This document shows, in pieces, positions 61,581 through 64,000 of a stretch of 64,000 nucleotides of DNA. The stretch's first letter is position 1. Each line of letters opens with the position of its first letter. The translations under genes were made by a program, and so were the position numbers. The DNA is from Pseudomonas sp. Root71 (lineage in GTDB: Bacteria; Pseudomonadota; Gammaproteobacteria; Pseudomonadales; Pseudomonadaceae), in contig NZ_LMHY01000004.1 of NCBI RefSeq assembly GCF_001429045.1, positions 62,001 to 126,000 of the forward strand, in the 5' to 3' direction. The notes under the pieces were generated by a model that worked only from the letters and a program-made list of their open reading frames with translations, was not told where the DNA came from and ran no database searches.

Positions 61581-63074
61581 TCAGAGTTGTATCCAGGTGG
61601 CCTTAATCTCCGTGTACTTATCAAAGGCATGCAGAGATTTGTCACGACCATTACCGGACTGTTTAAAGCCGCCGAACGGCGCCATCATGTCACCGCCGTC
61701 ATAAAGATTGACCCAAACACTGCCTGCACGAAGTGCGCGGGAAATGTTGTGGGCTCGAGACAGGTCAGACGTCCAGACAGCTGCGGCCAGACCGTAAGGG
61801 GTGTCATTGGCGATGCGTACAGCATCTTCTGCTTCGTCGAATTCGATGACTGACAGTACGGGACCGAATATTTCTTCCCGGGCGATTTTCATCGAGTTGC
61901 TGACGTTGTCGAACAGGGTTGGCTCTACATAACTGCCACCGGCCTCTACCCGTGCAACGCGTCCCCCGAGCAAGAGCCGCGCACCTTGCGCTTGACCTTC
62001 TTCGATGTACTGCATCACCCCATCCAGATGACGGCCATCAACCATTGCGCCGACGTTGGTATCAGGGTCGAGAGGATGCCCCGGCTTCCAGCCCTTCATG
62101 GCCTCGACAACCATCGGTACAAAACGCTCTTTGATCGATGCCTGCACCAGCAAACGTGAACCGGCAGTGCAAACCTCACCTTGATTGAAGGCGATGGCTG
62201 CCGCTGCTGCTTCGGCCGCCACCTGCAGATCGGGAGCATCAGCAAATACTATGTTGGGACTTTTGCCGCCGGCCTCGAGCCAGACCCGCTTCATATTCGA
62301 CTCACCCGCATAAACCAGTAGTTGCTTGGCCACTTGGGTCGACCCGGTAAACGCCAAAGTATCAACATCACCGTGCAGGGCCAACGCCTTGCCCACGGTG
62401 TGGCCATAGCCCGGCAGAACATTGAGCACACCCGCTGGAAGACCCGCCTCCAGAGCAAGCTGTGCGATGCGGATAGCCGTCAGCGGAGAACGCTCCGAGG
62501 GTTTGAGGACAACTGAGTTACCGGCAGCCAGCGCCGGCCCCAACTTCCAAGACGCCATCATCAGTGGGAAATTCCACGGCACGATAGTCGCAACCACCCC
62601 AACCGGCTCCCGGGTAACCAGCCCGAGCTGATCAACCGAGGTCGCTGCCACCTCATCGTAGATTTTGTCTATTGCCTCACCGCACCAACGGATACTGTCA
62701 ATGCTCCCCGGAAGGTCGACCGAAAGCGAATCGGAAATCGGCTTGCCCATGTCCAATGTTTCCAGCAGAGCCAGCTCTTCGGAATGGGCCTGCAACAATT
62801 CGGAAAAACGCACCATCACTGCCTTGCGCATTGCAGGTGCTTGGCGTGACCAGACACCAGACTCGAACGCAGACCGGGCACTGGCTACCGCCAAATTCGC
62901 ATCCGCCGCATCGCAACTGGCGACCAAGGCAAGCACACGCCCGTCGATAGGACTAATGCACTCAAAGGTTGCACCTGAGCTGGCCGACACATATTTGCCA
63001 TTGATGAAGGCTCGCCCCTCGATGCTCAGCGCCTTGGCTCTGGCTTCCCACTCTGATCGGGTCAACTGACTCAT
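61581..63074 (-). CDS. Aldehyde dehydrogenase (PuuC-like)
   Basis: A 497-residue NAD-dependent aldehyde dehydrogenase. It has AFINGKYVSASSGATFECI, VPWNFPLMMASWKLGPAL, Glu in LEAGGKSP and Cys in NQGEVCTAGSRLLV. It resembles gamma-glutamyl-gamma-aminobutyraldehyde dehydrogenases, but the specificity is not certain. AGGAG lies 11 bases before the ATG. It is the first gene of the ALDH-permease-SnoaL operon, divergent from the GntR gene. Confidence 0.88.
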   Translation of the reverse strand: MSQLTRSEWEARAKALSIEGRAFINGKYVSASSGATFECISPIDGRVLALVASCDAADANLAVASARSAFESGVWSRQAPAMRKAVMVRFSELLQAHSEELALLETLDMGKPISDSLSVDLPGSIDSIRWCGEAIDKIYDEVAATSVDQLGLVTREPVGVVATIVPWNFPLMMASWKLGPALAAGNSVVLKPSERSPLTAIRIAQLALEAGLPAGVLNVLPGYGHTVGKALALHGDVDTLAFTGSTQVAKQLLVYAGESNMKRVWLEAGGKSPNIVFADAPDLQVAAEAAAAAIAFNQGEVCTAGSRLLVQASIKERFVPMVVEAMKGWKPGHPLDPDTNVGAMVDGRHLDGVMQYIEEGQAQGARLLLGGRVARVEAGGSYVEPTLFDNVSNSMKIAREEIFGPVLSVIEFDEAEDAVRIANDTPYGLAAAVWTSDLSRAHNISRALRAGSVWVNLYDGGDMMAPFGGFKQSGNGRDKSLHAFDKYTEIKATWIQL

Positions 63075-63126
63075 GGTTAAAACTGCTCCTGGGTTCGGAT
63101 GGATGCGATCTCAAATCGCCTTAAAC

Positions 63127-63140
63127 ATATGGAACCATAT
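63127..63140. promoter_or_regulatory. Candidate GntR operator (ATATGG-AA-CCATAT)
   Basis: Six-bp inverted repeat with a two-base spacer in the divergent region between the ALDH and GntR/FCD genes, of the kind FCD regulators read. Confidence 0.55.
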
Positions 63141-63187
63141 CTTTTAACCCTTGAGAACCCCGGAAAAGCTAATGCGATGTGATTTTT

Positions 63188-63217
63188 TTGACTTTTTATG
63201 CGTTAAAACTCTAGAAT
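63188..63217 (+). promoter_or_regulatory. Sigma-70-like promoter for the GntR gene
   Basis: TTGACT and TAGAAT are separated by 18 bases on the plus strand, upstream of the GntR start. Confidence 0.4.
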
Positions 63218-63338
63218 CCCCCCACAAACACGTACAAAAATAATATTAAATATGAAATAGAATTTTAAAAGAAACACACATCCGGACGCGCTTGACGCTA
63301 TATCGGACTATTGCCACAGGCGTAAAACGGCGCCGCCC

Positions 63339-64000
63339 ATGAATGAATCAACCATGAGCCCTACTTCAAGCCTCATACGCCTTAACCAAGAAGGTAAAAC
63401 GGAGTCTGTTACCCGTCGCCTGATAGAAATGATCGATCTGGGGTTGTTCACAGAAGGCGAACAGCTCCCCAATGAAAGTGCCCTGGCCACCCAACTCGGC
63501 GTTGCCACGGTTACGCTGAGGGACGCGCTGGCGGGCTTGCGAGAGCGCGGGGTTATCGAAACCCGGCGTGGACGCAGCGGAGGGAGCTTCATCTGCGCCG
63601 CGCCGCAAACCTCAGATCAGTCACTGTTCGATCAACTACGTGAATTCAGCACGCTTGAACTCCGTGACCTCGCCGATGAACACGCTGCCATTTCAGGCGC
63701 CGCCGCCCGACTGGCGGCTCAGCGCACTGGACCTGAGCAACATGCAAGACTGAGCAGCCTTGTCGACGCCCTAGCCAACGCTCAAGAGCGGCGAGAGCGA
63801 CGCCGAGCAGACGCCAGATTCCATATCGAAATAGCCGTGGCAGCACAATCTGTGCGCCTGACTCACAGCGAAGCGCGTCTGCAGGCGGAGCTTGGGGAAC
63901 TGCTATGGCTGCCGTTTGCCGGCCAACCAGACCCTCAGGCCATCGAGCGGGAGCATAGAGCTATCCTGGAAGCCATCGTAGCGAACGATGCCAATCTGGC
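63339..64000 (+). CDS. GntR/FCD (FadR-type) regulator, 3' end cut by window
   Basis: Open from ATG 63339 to the window edge (220 codons). The winged helix (IRLNQEGKTESVTRRLIEMI, PNESALATQLGVATVTLRDA, RERGVIETRRGRSGG) is followed by an FCD-type helical domain (RDLADEHAAISGAAARLAAQ, DARFHIEIAVAAQS, REHRAILEAI). The start could also be the ATG at 63354; neither has a good ribosome site. It is divergent from the ALDH/permease operon and probably represses it through the site at 63127-63140. Confidence 0.88.
   Translation, partial: MNESTMSPTSSLIRLNQEGKTESVTRRLIEMIDLGLFTEGEQLPNESALATQLGVATVTLRDALAGLRERGVIETRRGRSGGSFICAAPQTSDQSLFDQLREFSTLELRDLADEHAAISGAAARLAAQRTGPEQHARLSSLVDALANAQERRERRRADARFHIEIAVAAQSVRLTHSEARLQAELGELLWLPFAGQPDPQAIEREHRAILEAIVANDANL

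Overview
The window looks like Pseudomonas chromosome (inference, from the homoprotocatechuate gene order, the DUF1302 and Phenol_MetA_deg outer-membrane proteins, codon use and Shine-Dalgarno style). It is almost entirely catabolic: ring-cleavage clusters, CoA-thioester operons, transporters and many local regulators. I see no tRNA, rRNA, CRISPR array, prophage or intact insertion sequence.

Region 1 (about 1-9.7 kb and 25-38.3 kb) is a two-part aromatic catabolic regulon flanking the hpa genes. It holds three closely related TetR regulators (5086, 25274, 32426) and ten copies of a degenerate palindrome, best form AACGGAACGTACCGTT, in front of its transcription units. The enzymes are a FAD monooxygenase, a VOC extradiol dioxygenase with a Rieske ferredoxin, two FAH-fold C-C hydrolases, a BKACE-type beta-keto acid cleavage enzyme, a hot-dog thioesterase, a cupin, a VAO/4-cresol-dehydrogenase-type flavoprotein with its cytochrome c, an SDR, an OYE-type reductase, an OCD-family protein, a DapA-family lyase and an aldehyde dehydrogenase. 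The combination FAD hydroxylase + extradiol dioxygenase + Rieske ferredoxin + FAH hydrolase recalls the Herbaspirillum fde (naringenin) pathway. The flavocytochrome + SDR pair recalls catechin C4 oxidation. I therefore propose a flavonoid/flavan-3-ol (or related polyphenol) degradation system; this is inference.

Region 2 (9.7-24.7 kb) is a Rieske oxygenase/reductase pair with a MarR regulator, followed by a full 4-hydroxyphenylacetate/homoprotocatechuate meta-cleavage cluster: hpaR, hpaA, hpaG1, hpaG2, hpaE, hpaD, hpaF, hpaX, hpaH, hpaI, a second hpaR, and a two-component (C1/C2) 4-HPA 3-hydroxylase. GTTAGCATGTTAAC-like boxes mark the HpaR-controlled promoters.

Region 3 (38.5-47.8 kb) has a LysR + SDR + MFS + split-transketolase cluster and a LysR + VanA/VanB-like Rieske oxygenase + esterase cluster. 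Region 4 (48.3-58.9 kb) is a nine-gene minus-strand operon (thiolase-like protein, DUF35, MaoC hydratase, SDR, Tat-exported binding protein with ABC permease and ATPase, atypical crotonase, CaiB-type CoA transferase) with a divergent LysR and hot-dog thioesterase: import, CoA activation and side-chain shortening of an unknown acid. Region 5 (59.4-64 kb) has a secreted SnoaL-like protein, an APC permease, a PuuC-like aldehyde dehydrogenase and the start of a GntR/FCD regulator. The genes at both window edges are cut.
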